A DNA stretch of 12,018 bases from Devosia sp. (GTDB lineage: Bacteria > Pseudomonadota > Alphaproteobacteria > Rhizobiales > Devosiaceae). Within the stretch, counting starts at the first letter, position 1, and each line of letters starts with the position of its first letter. Both the position numbers and the translations under genes were made by a program. The stretch is from positions 1 to 12,018 of the forward strand of contig JAQGJI010000207.1 in assembly GCA_028290685.1 (NCBI GenBank), given 5' to 3'. Below are positions 1 through 7,066 of the stretch, piece by piece. Under the pieces are notes generated by a model, which saw only the letters and a program-made list of their open reading frames with translations, searched no databases and was not told the origin of the DNA.

Positions 1-1
1 G

Positions 2-388
2 CCCACCACGCCGGTGATCCTGCGCGAAACGACGCGCCGGGTGCAATGGGCCGAGGGGCATCTGGATGGCGCCACCCACATCATCATCTTTGCCCCGTTT
101 TTTCACCGCGACGACGAAACACTGCCCCAGGCGCACAGCTTTGATCCCGGCTTGTGGGCCGGTGGCATTTCCCGGCCCGACCTTGCCCTGGTTCCCTTCA
201 GTCATGGTCCGGTGGTTTGCCCGGCGGCCCATTTCGTCCCCATGGTTGCAACGCTTGCCCTGCGGCGGCTGCTGGGGCAGACCAGCCTGCGCCTTGCTCA
301 GCCCGAGCGCCTGTCGCCCCGGCGGCTGCCCGGTACGCTGGACAATTACACGCTCAGCTTTTCCGCCAGCGAACCGCAGCAGAGCTAG
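2..388 (+). CDS. Cytochrome P450, C-terminal part (5' end outside window)
   Basis: This is the end of a cytochrome P450 mono-oxygenase, a heme enzyme that inserts oxygen into organic substrates. The frame is open from base 2 with no start needed; an in-frame GTG at 14 is internal. Seen in sequence: the K-helix ExxR motif (RETTRR, E at 26-28), a meander-like LPQAHSFDPGLW segment, and the heme-ligand loop FSHGPVVCPAAH with the cysteine at 218-220, followed by a helix ending LALRRLL. The loop departs from the usual FxxGxRxCxG: the Arg position is Val, and the Gly after the Cys is Ala. Roughly the last quarter of a typical P450 is present. The stop is TAG at 386-388. It converges with the sugar operon and shows no functional link to it. 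The substrate cannot be inferred. Confidence 0.88.
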   Translation, partial: PTTPVILRETTRRVQWAEGHLDGATHIIIFAPFFHRDDETLPQAHSFDPGLWAGGISRPDLALVPFSHGPVVCPAAHFVPMVATLALRRLLGQTSLRLAQPERLSPRRLPGTLDNYTLSFSASEPQQS

Positions 389-485
389 AGAGCGGGTCGC
401 GCATCGGTGGGGCCGCTATGGCGCGTCGCGTTCAACTGGCCCCATGTCGCGCGGTTTTGGCTTGAACGTCGCACCCATCACCAGG

Positions 486-544
486 CCGGCCTTGGGCTCG
501 ACCCACGGACTACTTCCCCACTGTGCAAGCCCGAGGGAGGCCGG
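486..544. repeat. Imperfect inverted repeat, possible dispersed palindromic element
   Basis: The left arm CCGGCC-TTGGGCT (486-498) pairs with the right arm AGCCCGA-GGGA-GGCCGG (528-544). There is one T-G wobble and a 4-base bulge (GGGA). The loop is 29 bases. The stem is GC-rich and would fold in RNA from either strand. No T-tract follows, so it is not a classical intrinsic terminator. It may be a dispersed repeat unit or may help end the convergent transcripts. Confidence 0.45.
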
Positions 545-614
545 GCGCAAGGATGAATCAACGCGACCCGCTTCAGGACGCGAGCCGAGGGGGCTCTTGG
601 GGCAGAGGTGAAAC

Positions 615-646
615 TGGCTTGCTGGATGATCTGTACCAGCCAGCCA
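615..646 (-). terminator. Hairpin 3' of the oxidoreductase gene, candidate terminator
   Basis: TGGCTTGCTGG (615-625) and CCAGCCAGCCA (636-646) are complementary at 10 of 11 positions around a 10-base loop. It lies 34 bp beyond the stop codon of the last gene of the minus-strand operon. Read in that direction the stem is followed by GTTTCACC, only a very short T run, so intrinsic termination would be weak. It could equally be a 3' stabilising hairpin, or serve the convergent P450 transcript. Confidence 0.45.
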
Positions 647-680
647 TGTCTGCAACCGGTCACGCCCGGGCCGCCCGGCC

Positions 681-1745
681 TCAGAAATGGCGCGCCACCT
701 CGCCAAACAGCTCCAGATCCTGCAGCGAGTCCGCAAGCGTCGTGCGGTTGGGCTTGCCGGTGCTGACGCTGTCGTAAAAGGCATCGAGTTCGATGCGGAA
801 CGGGTCCTCGTAGACCGGGCCGATGATCTGGGTAGCGGTATCGGTGTCGCTCGATGAGATGATCTCGAGCCGTGTCGGCAGATTGCGGATGTATGGGGTG
901 TCGTAGTTCAGTTTGAACTGCTGGCGCTGGGTCAGCACCTCGATGCCGGCGTCAAACCGCGCCACATCGTCGATCACGGCTTCATAGAGCGCGCTGAAAT
1001 GGCCGTAATCAAAGATGGCGACCACCGTTTCCCCGCCATGATGGAGGGCATAAGAGCAGCCCCTTGGCGTTCCCAGCAGGTCCCGCATAAGCGAAAAGCT
1101 GTGTGACGACAGCCCGGTCAGGACCTGGTAGGCGCGCAGGGTATCGGCTGGACAGTCCTCGCCCATCACCAAGCGCAGCATGGCTTGGGTCCGGCTGCGT
1201 CCTTGCGCGATCAACTCGGCCGGCACGTCCCCTGGCCGGAAAACATTGCGGGTCTGGGACACAAAGAACGGCGCCTCGCGGATGATGTCGCGGATGCGGA
1301 CATGGCGGATATCGCCCAGCGGGGGCAGGCGCTTCTTGAGTTCAAGAAACGGGCGCGAGAAGCGCCGCATATAGCCCACGAAGACGATCTGGCCGGCACG
1401 CTGGGGAATCTGCAGGATCGGGCGGAGCTGGTCGGCGGTGAGGCAGGCCGGCTTTTCGATGAACACATGCTTGCCCGCGCGGATCGCCTTTTCCAGCAGT
1501 TCGGCATGCAGGTGATCCGGCGTCAGGATAAACACCGCGTCCAACTCCGGATCGGCAATCAGCGCGTCGGCATCGGCGTGGCGCGTGCCTACGCCATAGC
1601 GGCGGGCCACATAGTCCACCAGGCTCGGCGACACATCGGTGATGGCGGAAATGGCAAAGCGCTGATCATCGGCCAGCAGCGGCAGATGCATGAGTTGGGC
1701 AACTTCGCCCAGGCCGATCAGGCCGGTCTTGATGGGCTGGGTCAT
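681..1745 (-). CDS. Gfo/Idh/MocA family NAD(P)-dependent oxidoreductase
   Basis: A 354-residue cytoplasmic sugar or polyol dehydrogenase-like enzyme, about the usual family length. The N-terminal Rossmann domain has the dinucleotide loop GLGEVA at residues 11-16. The cofactor/active-site EKP motif is at 97-99, and the C-terminal α/β substrate domain follows from about residue 120. The catalytic-type histidine is probably H215 in GLSSHSFSLMRDL. The Asp that usually lies three residues after this His (GxHxxD) is Ser here, a subgroup feature or a change of proton relay. The start is ATG at 1743-1745, giving a normal MTQPIKTGLIGLG N-terminus and overlapping the upstream stop by 4 bp (ATGA), which implies translational coupling. 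The open frame runs on to 1913, but that part overlaps the upstream gene and has no family similarity. It is the last gene of the operon. The family oxidises or reduces sugars, inositols or glycosides; the substrate here is unknown. Confidence 0.93.
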   Translation of the reverse strand: MTQPIKTGLIGLGEVAQLMHLPLLADDQRFAISAITDVSPSLVDYVARRYGVGTRHADADALIADPELDAVFILTPDHLHAELLEKAIRAGKHVFIEKPACLTADQLRPILQIPQRAGQIVFVGYMRRFSRPFLELKKRLPPLGDIRHVRIRDIIREAPFFVSQTRNVFRPGDVPAELIAQGRSRTQAMLRLVMGEDCPADTLRAYQVLTGLSSHSFSLMRDLLGTPRGCSYALHHGGETVVAIFDYGHFSALYEAVIDDVARFDAGIEVLTQRQQFKLNYDTPYIRNLPTRLEIISSSDTDTATQIIGPVYEDPFRIELDAFYDSVSTGKPNRTTLADSLQDLELFGEVARHF

Positions 1746-2596
1746 GGGGCGATCGCGTTCATGTAGGCAAGATTGCGGGCTGCCAGTTGCAGCGGTGTTT
1801 CGCTGGCGTCGGCCGCGACGTCCTGCTCCACCACAATGGGCCCCACAAAGCCGCGCTCCTTGAGCAGGCGCATCACGGCCTGGATATCGACAACGCCGTC
1901 GGGCAGGGGGCACATCACCCCGGCGCCATAGGACGCAGCGACTGAAAGCTCCCCCTCGAGTACCCGCTGGCGCACGGCGCCGTCGACATTCTTGAGATGC
2001 ATGTAGGCGATACGCGGGAACACCTTTGCCATATAGGCCAGCGGGTCCTGGTCCCAGAAGGCGTGGTGGCCGGTATCAAGGCAAAGGTCGATCTCGGTCT
2101 CGCGCAACAGCCGGTCGATCTGACCTTCGCGCTCGACGGCGGTGCCGATATGGGGATGAAAGCTCAGCTTGAGCCCGAATTCGCCCTCCACCAGCGCCTG
2201 GGCGTCGCGCACCATCTGCGTCAGCCCGGCCCAGCCGGCTTGATCGAGCACGCCTTCCTGGCCTTCGGGATACCAATTGCTTTCATCCATGATGACGAGG
2301 TGTTGCGCGCCAAGGGCAACCAGCAGCGGCGCCAGTTCGCGCAGGGTCGCCAGCAGCAGCGGCCCCGAGGCCGTGTCCGCGAACGTGTGGACATGGGTGG
2401 CCCCGATCAGGGTCAGATCGCGTCTTGCCAGTTCGTCCCGCAGCAAAGCCGGGTCCTTGGGCAGGAACCCGAACGGCCCAAGCTCGGTGCCCCGATAACC
2501 GGCGGCCGCGACTTCATCGAGATAGTTTTGCCAGCTATGGCGATTGCCGGTCGGATAGTTGATGCCCCAGGAACAGGGCGCGTTGGCGATAAGCAT
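1742..2596 (-). CDS. Sugar phosphate isomerase/epimerase-like TIM barrel (AP endonuclease 2 fold)
   Basis: A 284-residue cytoplasmic protein of the xylose isomerase-like TIM-barrel family. Relatives include IolE-type dehydratases, hydroxypyruvate isomerases, sugar epimerases and some keto-glycoside lyases. Family landmarks are visible in order: NAPCSWGI at residues 5-12, GTELGPFGFLP at 36-46 with E38 as a likely metal ligand, FHPHIGT at 147-152, the CLDTGHH strand at 172-178 (D174, H177), YMHLKNVD at 198-205 (H200), and VVEQD at 255-259 (E257). These Glu/Asp/His residues form the usual divalent metal site. The N-terminus looks like IolE, but the adjacent genes are not an inositol set, so no iol symbol is given. 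The start is ATG at 2594-2596, 3 bp after the upstream stop. The stop overlaps the next start by 4 bp. Confidence 0.9.
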   Translation of the reverse strand: MLIANAPCSWGINYPTGNRHSWQNYLDEVAAAGYRGTELGPFGFLPKDPALLRDELARRDLTLIGATHVHTFADTASGPLLLATLRELAPLLVALGAQHLVIMDESNWYPEGQEGVLDQAGWAGLTQMVRDAQALVEGEFGLKLSFHPHIGTAVEREGQIDRLLRETEIDLCLDTGHHAFWDQDPLAYMAKVFPRIAYMHLKNVDGAVRQRVLEGELSVAASYGAGVMCPLPDGVVDIQAVMRLLKERGFVGPIVVEQDVAADASETPLQLAARNLAYMNAIAP

Positions 2597-2599
2597 GGG

Positions 2600-4006
2600 T
2601 CAGGGTCCGATATAAATGGGGTTGCCGATGGCGCGGCGGATCGGCTGGTCGGCGAGATCGACGCCCCGCAGCTGCCAGGGCAGCTCGCGGCCTTCCAGCA
2701 AGGCCAGGAACTCGGCGCCCAGCCGGTCCCGGCTTGCCCTGGCGACAATTTCGGCGCGAATGAAGCCCTGGGCGGGGGGCGCGGCAATTTCGTGGTCCCA
2801 GTCATCGGCATCGATGGTTGCCGAGCCGATCTCGCCGCGCGCATCGATAAGGACCAGGCGGTCCCCCGCCGCGCCCTTGACCTCGATGCGCACCGCCTGC
2901 GGGCGGGCGAGGCGGGAGCCCATGGGCTGGCCATCGGCGGTCATGACCAGCGAGGGACCATTGGGGCTTTCGGTGATGTAGCCATGGCCCGCCTTCATGG
3001 CGCCCAGCACGGCGTCTTCACTCAGTTCGGGCATCCACAGCACGCTCGTGGGCCGGGCCAGCACCAGCGGACCTTCCGGCATCAGCCGGGCCGGCTGGTG
3101 ATAGTCCGACCCGCCGATCGCCGAAAGGCGCAGGCCCGACGCAAGGCGCTGCTGCCAGCGCTCCAGCGCAATCCAGTTCCAGGCCATCCAGGTCGATTGC
3201 CATACCTCCTGGCAATCGGCCTCGGGCAGTTCATATTCCCAGCCAATGGGCGGCTTGTCGTGGTTGATCGAGAGCAGGCCACCCTTGGCGTGCACCAGGC
3301 GGGCCAGGATATGGGAGTCGGATGCGCGGGTCATGCGGAAGTCGATCCAGTCGTCCACGCCATAGACATTGGCATGGCCCTGGGCGGTGGTGACCTCCAT
3401 GGCGCGCACGAAAACCAGCTCGGGGGTGGACTGTGGGTGGAAATAGCGCCGCTGGGTAATGGTGTTGTGGTCGGCAATGGCCAGGAAATCCAGCCCGGCC
3501 TGTTTGGCGGCGGCATGCAGCAGGTCGGGCGCGCCCCGGGCGTCGGAATGGAACGTATGGCAGTGCAGGTCGCCCCTGTACCATCCCGCTTGCCGGCGGA
3601 CCGGAAAGGTGCGGACCGGCTGGGGTTCGACCCTGCGCGGTGATGCATCGATGGCGATGGTGACGCTGATGTCGGTCCCGCTCTCGGGAATTTTGTAAAG
3701 GCCCAGGATCACCCTCCAGCGTCCGGCCGGAATGGGGCCATGCACATAGCCGGGCGTGGCGTCGTCGGTGGCGATAAAGAAATGGTCGCGCGCCCCGCCG
3801 CTCCAGCCGCGGAACCCCTCGGCGCTGGGATAGCCGCTATCGCGCGGATCGAACGCACCCAGGTCGATCACACAGTCCTCGGCCTTGGGATAGGCGAGAC
3901 TGACCGCGATCCGCGTCGTGCCCTCCGGCACCTCGAAGGGCAGGTAGAAATAGGGATTGGCAGCCTGATCGGCGCGCGCGATCCGCGCCGTGATCGTCTG
4001 GCTCAC
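2600..4006 (-). CDS. PHP-domain metallohydrolase, CehA/McbA type
   Basis: A 468-residue protein with no signal peptide. Residues 1 to about 140 form a β-rich leading domain. A PHP metallohydrolase domain follows with all expected metal-ligand motifs: GDLHCHTFHSD at 145-155 (H148, H150, D155), AIADHN at 176-181 (D179, H180), AMEVT at 202-206 (E204), H211 in GHANVYG, SINHD at 246-250 (H249) and GGSDYH at 298-303 (D301, H303). The C-terminal extension ends NPIYIGP. The ligand set is intact, so it should be an active multi-metal enzyme. Known CehA/McbA members hydrolyse carbaryl esters; many relatives have unknown substrates, and other PHP proteins cut phosphoesters. The location inside a sugar-import operon argues for an ester or phosphodiester of the imported carbohydrate (inference). 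The start is GTG at 4004-4006, overlapping the ATPase stop by 4 bp. Confidence 0.9.
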   Translation of the reverse strand: MSQTITARIARADQAANPYFYLPFEVPEGTTRIAVSLAYPKAEDCVIDLGAFDPRDSGYPSAEGFRGWSGGARDHFFIATDDATPGYVHGPIPAGRWRVILGLYKIPESGTDISVTIAIDASPRRVEPQPVRTFPVRRQAGWYRGDLHCHTFHSDARGAPDLLHAAAKQAGLDFLAIADHNTITQRRYFHPQSTPELVFVRAMEVTTAQGHANVYGVDDWIDFRMTRASDSHILARLVHAKGGLLSINHDKPPIGWEYELPEADCQEVWQSTWMAWNWIALERWQQRLASGLRLSAIGGSDYHQPARLMPEGPLVLARPTSVLWMPELSEDAVLGAMKAGHGYITESPNGPSLVMTADGQPMGSRLARPQAVRIEVKGAAGDRLVLIDARGEIGSATIDADDWDHEIAAPPAQGFIRAEIVARASRDRLGAEFLALLEGRELPWQLRGVDLADQPIRRAIGNPIYIGP

Positions 4007-5115
4007 AGCGCCGTCTCCCCCTCGGCGGCAATACGGGCCCCCGCGCCATCGAACAGATGCACATGCCCGCTGGCAAAGCCCAGCGTCACCGCCTCGTCGA
4101 TGGCGATATGGTCGTCGGTGAAGATGCGCGCGGTCACCCGCGAACCATCGGCACGCTCGATGGTGACCAGGCTTTCAGGCCCCATGTTCTCATTGGCAAA
4201 CAGCTTGCCCGAAATGGTGTTGGCAGCGCCTGGCTCGGCAATGCCCAGATGCTCGGGACGGATGCCCAGCGTCAGCGTCTTGCCGGCCCCCAGCGCCGTG
4301 CCGATGCCCGACGACATGGCCAGCCCTGCCAGCGTCACCCCGTCGGCCCTGAGCTGCAATTGCCCATCCCCCTGCACGGCGTCCACCGCAACCAGGTTCA
4401 TGGGCGGGTTGCCCACGAAATTGGCGACGAACGTGGTGGCCGGGCGGCGATAGATCTCGATGGGGGAGGCGTATTGCACGATCCGGCCCTGGTCCATCAC
4501 CGCGATGCGGGTCGCCAGCGCCATGGCTTCGGCCTGGTCGTGCGTCACATAAACCGCCGTCATGCCCATGTCGCGCTGCAGATGGTTGAGAAAGCCCCGC
4601 GCTTCCAGCCGCAGCTTGGCGTCCAGGTTGGAGAGCGGCTCGTCAAAGAGATAAACCTGGGAGGGATAAACCAGCGCCCGCGCCAGCGAGGTGCGCTGCT
4701 GCTGGCCGCCCGAAATCTGGCTGGGCAAGCGATCCAGCAGATGCCCGATCTTGAGCACGTCGGCCACTTCGCGCGCGCGGCCGTGACGCTCGCTCACCGA
4801 TTTGCCCCGCACCTTGAGCGGGTAGGCGATGTTGTCGGCCAGGTTCATGTGCGGGTAAAGCGCATAATCCTGGAACACCATGGAGATCTGGCGGTCCTTG
4901 GGGTGGAAGTGCGTAACGTCCTCGCCCCCGATCAGCACCTGACCCGAGCTGGGCGTATCGAGCCCGGCAATCATGCGCAGGCTGGTGGTCTTGCCGCAGC
5001 CCGAAGGCCCCAGCAGGCAGACGAACTCGCCATCACCGATGGAAAAGCTCACATCCGACACGGCGGCGAACTCGCCGAAAGTTTTGGTGACATTGCTGAA
5101 CTGGACTGATGCCAT
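4003..5115 (-). CDS. Sugar ABC transporter ATP-binding protein (UgpC/MalK type)
   Basis: A 370-residue ATPase subunit that energises the two adjacent permeases from the cytoplasmic face. Visible motifs are Walker A GPSGCGKT at 36-43, Q-loop FQDYALYPH at 81-89, signature ISGGQQQR at 134-141 (Ile in place of the usual Leu), Walker B VYLFDE at 154-159, D-loop SNLDAK, and the switch His in VTHDQAEAM (H192). Residues from about 235 form the TOBE/MalK regulatory domain, with the typical GIRPEHL at 284-290. Length and domain order match the CUT1 carbohydrate importer ATPases (MalK, UgpC, MsmK). The start is ATG at 5113-5115, 6 bp after the MalG-like permease stop. The stop overlaps the PHP gene start. 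The presence of a dedicated ATPase makes this a complete importer. Confidence 0.95.
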   Translation of the reverse strand: MASVQFSNVTKTFGEFAAVSDVSFSIGDGEFVCLLGPSGCGKTTSLRMIAGLDTPSSGQVLIGGEDVTHFHPKDRQISMVFQDYALYPHMNLADNIAYPLKVRGKSVSERHGRAREVADVLKIGHLLDRLPSQISGGQQQRTSLARALVYPSQVYLFDEPLSNLDAKLRLEARGFLNHLQRDMGMTAVYVTHDQAEAMALATRIAVMDQGRIVQYASPIEIYRRPATTFVANFVGNPPMNLVAVDAVQGDGQLQLRADGVTLAGLAMSSGIGTALGAGKTLTLGIRPEHLGIAEPGAANTISGKLFANENMGPESLVTIERADGSRVTARIFTDDHIAIDEAVTLGFASGHVHLFDGAGARIAAEGETAL

Positions 5116-5121
5116 GGTGCG

Positions 5122-5952
5122 TTAGGCCTTGATGCCGCCAAAGAACCGGAAGCCGAACTTCCAGCTGACGAAGAGATAAAGGGCGATGACGGGGAGCGAG
5201 TAGATCAGCGAATAGGCCGCCAGCAGCGTCACGATGGGCGTGCCGGCCTCCGAATAAAACGAGTAGATGGCCACCGACGCCGGCATCTGGTCATCGCTGC
5301 GCAGCAGGATGAAGGGAATCAGAAAACTCCCCCAGATATTGACGAAACTCCACACCACCACCACCACGATGCCCGGCCGGATCACCGGCAGCGCCACGTC
5401 GAAAAACGCCTGCACCGGCGAGGCGCCGGCCACCATGGCGCTTTCCTCGTAGGATTTGGGGATGGAGTCGATGAAATCGCGCAGGATGAACATGGCGGTG
5501 GGCAGCAGGCCACCCGCAAAGGTCAGGATCACCGCCAGGTGGGTGTCGATCAGCCCCGCCGCCGACACGATCAGGAAGATCGGCACCATGGCCGCCGAAC
5601 CCGACACCACCGAGGAAAACAGCAGCAGGATATAGGTGATGGTGCCCTTGCCCGGCAGGGACGAGCGCGACAGCGCATAGGCGGCCAGCGTCGCCGCCGC
5701 ACCCACCAGGATCACGCCCCCCAGCGACTGGATCAGGCTGTTCCACAGCGCCTGCACGGCAAAGGCATTGCCAAAGACCGTAACGAAATTGCCCAGCGTC
5801 CAGGGGTCGGGGATAGCCAGGCCCAGTTCGGCGCGCGCATTGAACGGCGCGAACACGAACCACAGCAGCGGCAGGGCAAAGGCGGCCCCGATCAGGGCGG
5901 CGAGCGCGGAGAAGGCGATGCGCCCGACAAAGGCGGGCAGGGTGAGTTTCAT
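5122..5952 (-). CDS. Carbohydrate ABC transporter permease (MalG/UgpE type)
   Basis: A 276-residue inner-membrane protein with about six hydrophobic segments (approximately residues 12-34, 71-93, 107-130, 140-160, 193-215 and 243-263). The cytoplasmic EAA loop that docks on the ATPase is clear at 169-194: EESAMVAGASPVQAF, then DVALPVIRPG. The short cytoplasmic N-terminus and the ending FGFRFFGGIKA are typical of the second permease in CUT1 sugar importers. The start is ATG at 5950-5952, 4 bp after the preceding permease stop. It pairs with the MalF-like protein to form the channel. Confidence 0.94.
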   Translation of the reverse strand: MKLTLPAFVGRIAFSALAALIGAAFALPLLWFVFAPFNARAELGLAIPDPWTLGNFVTVFGNAFAVQALWNSLIQSLGGVILVGAAATLAAYALSRSSLPGKGTITYILLLFSSVVSGSAAMVPIFLIVSAAGLIDTHLAVILTFAGGLLPTAMFILRDFIDSIPKSYEESAMVAGASPVQAFFDVALPVIRPGIVVVVVWSFVNIWGSFLIPFILLRSDDQMPASVAIYSFYSEAGTPIVTLLAAYSLIYSLPVIALYLFVSWKFGFRFFGGIKA

Positions 5953-5956
5953 GGCG

Positions 5957-6898
5957 TCACCTCGTCTTCTTGCGCCCGATGCTGAGATAAACCAGCGCGA
6001 ACGCCAGGTTGATCAGCATCATGATGACGCCCACCGCCGCCCCCTTGCCAAACTGGAAGTCGTTGAACGCCACGCGGTAATTGTAGATCGAGACCAGCTC
6101 CGTGCGATAGCTGGGCCCCCCATTGGTCAGCAGGAACGGGGTGAAGGTGTTGAACGTCCACATGGTGATCAGGATCAGGTCGGTCACGATATGGCCCCGG
6201 ATCAGCGGCAGGCCGATATCGCGGAATTTCTGCCACGATGACGCCCCGGCCACGTCCGCCGCCTGGAAATAGCTCGGCGGGATCGAGGAAAACGCGGAGG
6301 AAAACAGCATCATCGAAAAGGCGGCGCCGCGCCAGGTGTTGAACACCACGATCACCCAGAACGGCTGCTGCAGCAGGAAATCGCCCGGCGGCAGGCCGAC
6401 GCTGCCGAGCAGCGCGTTCAGCGTGCCCTGGTCCCGGTCGAGAAATGCGAACCAGGCAAAGCCGATCACCACTTCGGGCAGGATCCAGGCGGCGATCACG
6501 AAGGTCTCGGTGATCCGCTTGACCCAGGGCGGCACCGTCTGGACCAGCCAGGCCAGCAGCAGTCCCAGCAGTGCCTGCCCGACCAGGGCTGAAGCGAGCA
6601 CGAACTGGGTGGTCAGGATCAGCGAAAAGCCGAACTGGCCGCGCTGAAAGAAATTGGCGGGATCAAACAGCGCCAGGTAATTGGCCAGTCCGACGAACTG
6701 GGGGTTGAGCGCCGTGCTGCCCAGCAGCGTCCGGTTGGTGAAGGAAACAAAGATCACCCAGAAAAACGGCACGATCACGAAAACCGCAACCAGCAGGCCC
6801 GCCGGTGTCAGGAACACGGCGCCGGCCCAGTTGGACAGCAGGGCGAAGTTCTTGACCTTGCGCTTGGGCTGGCCCGAAGTGGTGGGTTGATTGCTCAT
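5957..6898 (-). CDS. Carbohydrate ABC transporter permease (MalF/UgpA type)
   Basis: A 313-residue inner-membrane permease. A basic cytoplasmic leader (PKRKVKN) precedes a first membrane segment at about 26-52. Further hydrophobic segments lie near 92-118, 131-152, 180-201, 236-258 and 286-307. The EAA-like loop is at 212-234 (QAADVAGASSWQKF, then RDIGLPLIRG), with Gln where Glu is usual. The tail KKTR is positively charged. Start choice: ATG at 6896-6898 (MSNQPTTSGQ) has GGAGG about 14 bases upstream, a long spacing. An in-frame ATG 21 bases earlier (MEASPDT) is an alternative. The frame continues open to 7147, but that extension is proline/arginine-rich and has no membrane character, so it was excluded. 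The gene is separated from the binding-protein gene by a hairpin-rich 214-bp gap. Confidence 0.92.
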   Translation of the reverse strand: MSNQPTTSGQPKRKVKNFALLSNWAGAVFLTPAGLLVAVFVIVPFFWVIFVSFTNRTLLGSTALNPQFVGLANYLALFDPANFFQRGQFGFSLILTTQFVLASALVGQALLGLLLAWLVQTVPPWVKRITETFVIAAWILPEVVIGFAWFAFLDRDQGTLNALLGSVGLPPGDFLLQQPFWVIVVFNTWRGAAFSMMLFSSAFSSIPPSYFQAADVAGASSWQKFRDIGLPLIRGHIVTDLILITMWTFNTFTPFLLTNGGPSYRTELVSIYNYRVAFNDFQFGKGAAVGVIMMLINLAFALVYLSIGRKKTR

Positions 6899-6929
6899 GG
6901 TATCTGGGGATGCCTCCATAAACTCCGCC

Positions 6930-7014
6930 GCCGTCCTCGGGCTTGACCCCGCGGTGGCCATGTCCAGCCCGGCACGTGCGACGCGTGGTCCTCCGCTCAA
7001 GAACCGGGGACGGC
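6930..7014. repeat. Long imperfect inverted repeat in the SBP-permease gap
   Basis: The left arm GCCGTCCTCGGGCTTGA (6930-6946) and the right arm TCAAGAACCGGGGACGGC (6997-7014) are complementary over nearly their full length. The outer arms show one A/G difference (a wobble pair on one strand), and there is a small internal CC/AAC mismatch loop. About 50 bases separate the arms. The core CCTCGGGCTTGACCC resembles dispersed palindromic repeats seen between genes in Hyphomicrobiales genomes (recalled, not searched). In the operon mRNA it would fold into a long hairpin upstream of the MalF-like gene. Confidence 0.6.
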
Positions 7015-7032
7015 CTTGATGTGTGTGCCCAT

Positions 7033-7055
7033 GGTGCCAGCCCGAAGGCGGCACC
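7033..7055 (-). other. Intercistronic mRNA hairpin with UUCG tetraloop
   Basis: On the transcribed (minus) strand, GGTGCCGCC, loop TTCG, and GGC-T-GGCACC make a 9-bp GC-rich stem with a single bulged U. The loop is closed by C-G, which is the exceptionally stable cUUCGg tetraloop. It starts 57 bases after the stop codon of the binding-protein gene and has no following U tract. Such hairpins after a malE-like gene commonly protect the upstream mRNA from 3' exonucleases, so that binding protein is made in excess of permeases. This role is inferred from position. Confidence 0.65.
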
Positions 7056-7066
7056 GGGTCCGCGCT

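Larger units (their letters stand above)
389..680. other. Intergenic region between convergent genes, repeat-like, no gene
   Basis: This 292-bp gap separates the P450 stop from the oxidoreductase stop. Several frames are open here but none shows a recognisable domain, a ribosome site with a sensible start, or codon use like the neighbours. What it does hold is inverted repeats: arms near 486-498 and 528-544, a short 5-bp stem at 582-596, and a clean hairpin at 615-646. The arm TTGGGCTCGACCC at 492-504 resembles the arm around 6938-6950 in the other repeat-bearing gap, so both may derive from dispersed intergenic repeats. Confidence 0.55.

Noticed and set aside
416..784. 122-codon minus-strand open frame in the left gap
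   Set aside because: Its first third overlaps the oxidoreductase in another frame, it has no ribosome site or domain, and the rest is repeat-like DNA.
1746..1913. N-terminal extension of the oxidoreductase frame
   Set aside because: It overlaps the TIM-barrel coding region and is arginine-rich. The ATG at 1743-1745 gives a normal Rossmann N-terminus with an ATGA coupling overlap.
1997..3643. 548-codon open frame on the + strand, antisense to the TIM-barrel and PHP genes
   Set aside because: It lies opposite two genes with clear catalytic motifs. The translation is rich in Gly/Gln/His/Arg with no domain, a common antisense artefact in GC-rich genomes.
4057..5109. 350-codon open frame antisense to the ABC ATPase
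   Set aside because: The opposite strand encodes a fully recognisable ATPase; the antisense product has histidine/arginine-rich shadow composition and no motif.
6335..6347. Palindrome GGTGTTGAACACC, resembling an operator
   Set aside because: It lies inside the permease coding region, lacks the central CG of O1/O2, and simply encodes the VFNTW stretch.
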